The notes under the pieces: generated by a model
Database searches by the model: none
What the model was told of the DNA's origin: nothing
Seen by the model: the letters and a program-made list of their open reading frames with translations, nothing else
NCBI GenBank assembly: GCA_017623705.1
Contig: JAGAOQ010000007.1
Span: forward strand, 1 to 51,202
Source of the DNA: Clostridia bacterium
Lineage (GTDB): Bacteria; Bacillota; Clostridia; Christensenellales; UBA1242
DNA: 51,202 nt
Direction: 5' to 3'
Program-made: the position numbers and the translations under genes
In this document: positions 50,981 to 51,202 of the stretch, one piece after another
Layout: each line of letters opens with the position of its first letter
Numbering within the stretch: the stretch's first letter is position 1

Positions 50981-51202
50981 AGCTTCGCTGTTCATCACAT
51001 ATTGGAAAGCCGTAAAAAAGCCATGTTTATTTCCCGTATCAAAACGTTTGGCTTTGGTAGTAATAATGTTTTTGACGGGAATTTGATTTAATGCTGCCAC
51101 AATATCGGTGCCTAATGTTTGGCAAAAACCTGCGGGTAACAAGTAACGTCCTACCGCCACCAAATTACTGGTGGGGTTTTTCGGTTTCTCAATAATTTGA
51201 CC
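50963..51202 (-). CDS. galU: UTP--glucose-1-phosphate uridylyltransferase, 3' part (partial)
   Basis: The last 79 residues of GalU; the rest lies beyond the right window edge. The frame is open to base 51202 and reads GQIIEKPKNPTSNLVAVGRY, then NQIPVKNIITTKAKRFDTGN and KHGFFTAFQYVM, matching the C-terminal part of GalU (EKP...VGRY...DTGN). It makes UDP-glucose for glycolipids and surface sugars. Confidence 0.9.
   Translation of the reverse strand, partial: GQIIEKPKNPTSNLVAVGRYLLPAGFCQTLGTDIVAALNQIPVKNIITTKAKRFDTGNKHGFFTAFQYVMNSEASSVKV

Overview
The window is chromosomal DNA from a low-GC, Bacillota-like bacterium that uses the standard code (TGA is a stop). The gene content is mostly housekeeping: RNA polymerase, ribosomal proteins L13, L21, L27, L31, S6, S9, S18 and S21, translation factors, replication, cell wall and lipid synthesis. 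It also holds sporulation-lineage markers: a complete spoIIAA-spoIIAB-sigF operon, spmA-spmB, ytxC, ricT and a SpoIVFB-like protease. Several enzymes are shorter than their usual versions (ThrS without TGS, PolA without the 3'-5' exonuclease domain, short delta', RecO and MtaB), which suggests a compact genome. My guess is an uncultured gut-type Clostridia lineage; the sequence does not settle this.

Layout. 1-5 kb: 5' part of rpoB (leftward), then an unrecognised 1014-residue repeat protein. 5-8.8 kb: tRNA-Phe, spmB-spmA, and rightward tmk-holB convergent with yraN-rbgA. 8.8-13 kb: a very AT-rich acyltransferase gene sits between rbgA and trmD-rimM-thrS, where rplS is usually found. 12.9-14.8 kb: ytxC, ricT, nrdR. 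14.75-16.3 kb: an odd segment with a 392-residue protein, two inverted copies of a 44-47 nt sequence, strong hairpins and a candidate small RNA. 16.3-24 kb: prfA-prmC-rpmE, murC, rpsR-ssb-rpsF, tRNA-Met, a DUF1653 gene, a site-2 protease, a degenerate MreB-like protein and rpsI-rplM. 24-33.5 kb: one gene for a cell-surface protein of about 3146 residues with some 20 MBG-like repeats. 33.5-42.7 kb: mtaB (short), rpsU, rny, pgsA, polA, rplU-rpmA, the spoIIA operon and asd. 42.7-51.2 kb: a lone ABC-2 type permease, rnhA, a MORN-repeat protein, a ClpX-like ATPase without its usual functional loops, a sigma-region-4 protein, tRNA-Trp, lepA-hemW, recO and the 3' part of galU.

The strongest window-wide pattern is in gene starts. 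About twenty genes have a sigma-A type -10 box (many with a -35 at exactly 16-18 nt) ending only 5-8 nt before the start codon, and no Shine-Dalgarno sequence. They should be transcribed as leaderless mRNAs. Other genes (rpsF, ssb, rpsR, nrdR, pgsA, rny, spoIIAA, DUF1653, rpoB) have clear Shine-Dalgarno sites, most of them behind a leader. Genes inside operons often join by TAATG or ATGA overlaps. The promoter positions were used here to choose several starts (mtaB, thrS, clpX, rbgA, ytxC).

Best candidates for undescribed biology: the leaderless start architecture, the ClpX-like protein paired with a MORN protein, the pseudo-MreB next to a site-2 protease, the inverted-repeat segment at 14.77-16.31 kb, the 1014-residue protein beside rpoB, and a palindrome at the murC start that may act as both terminator and promoter.
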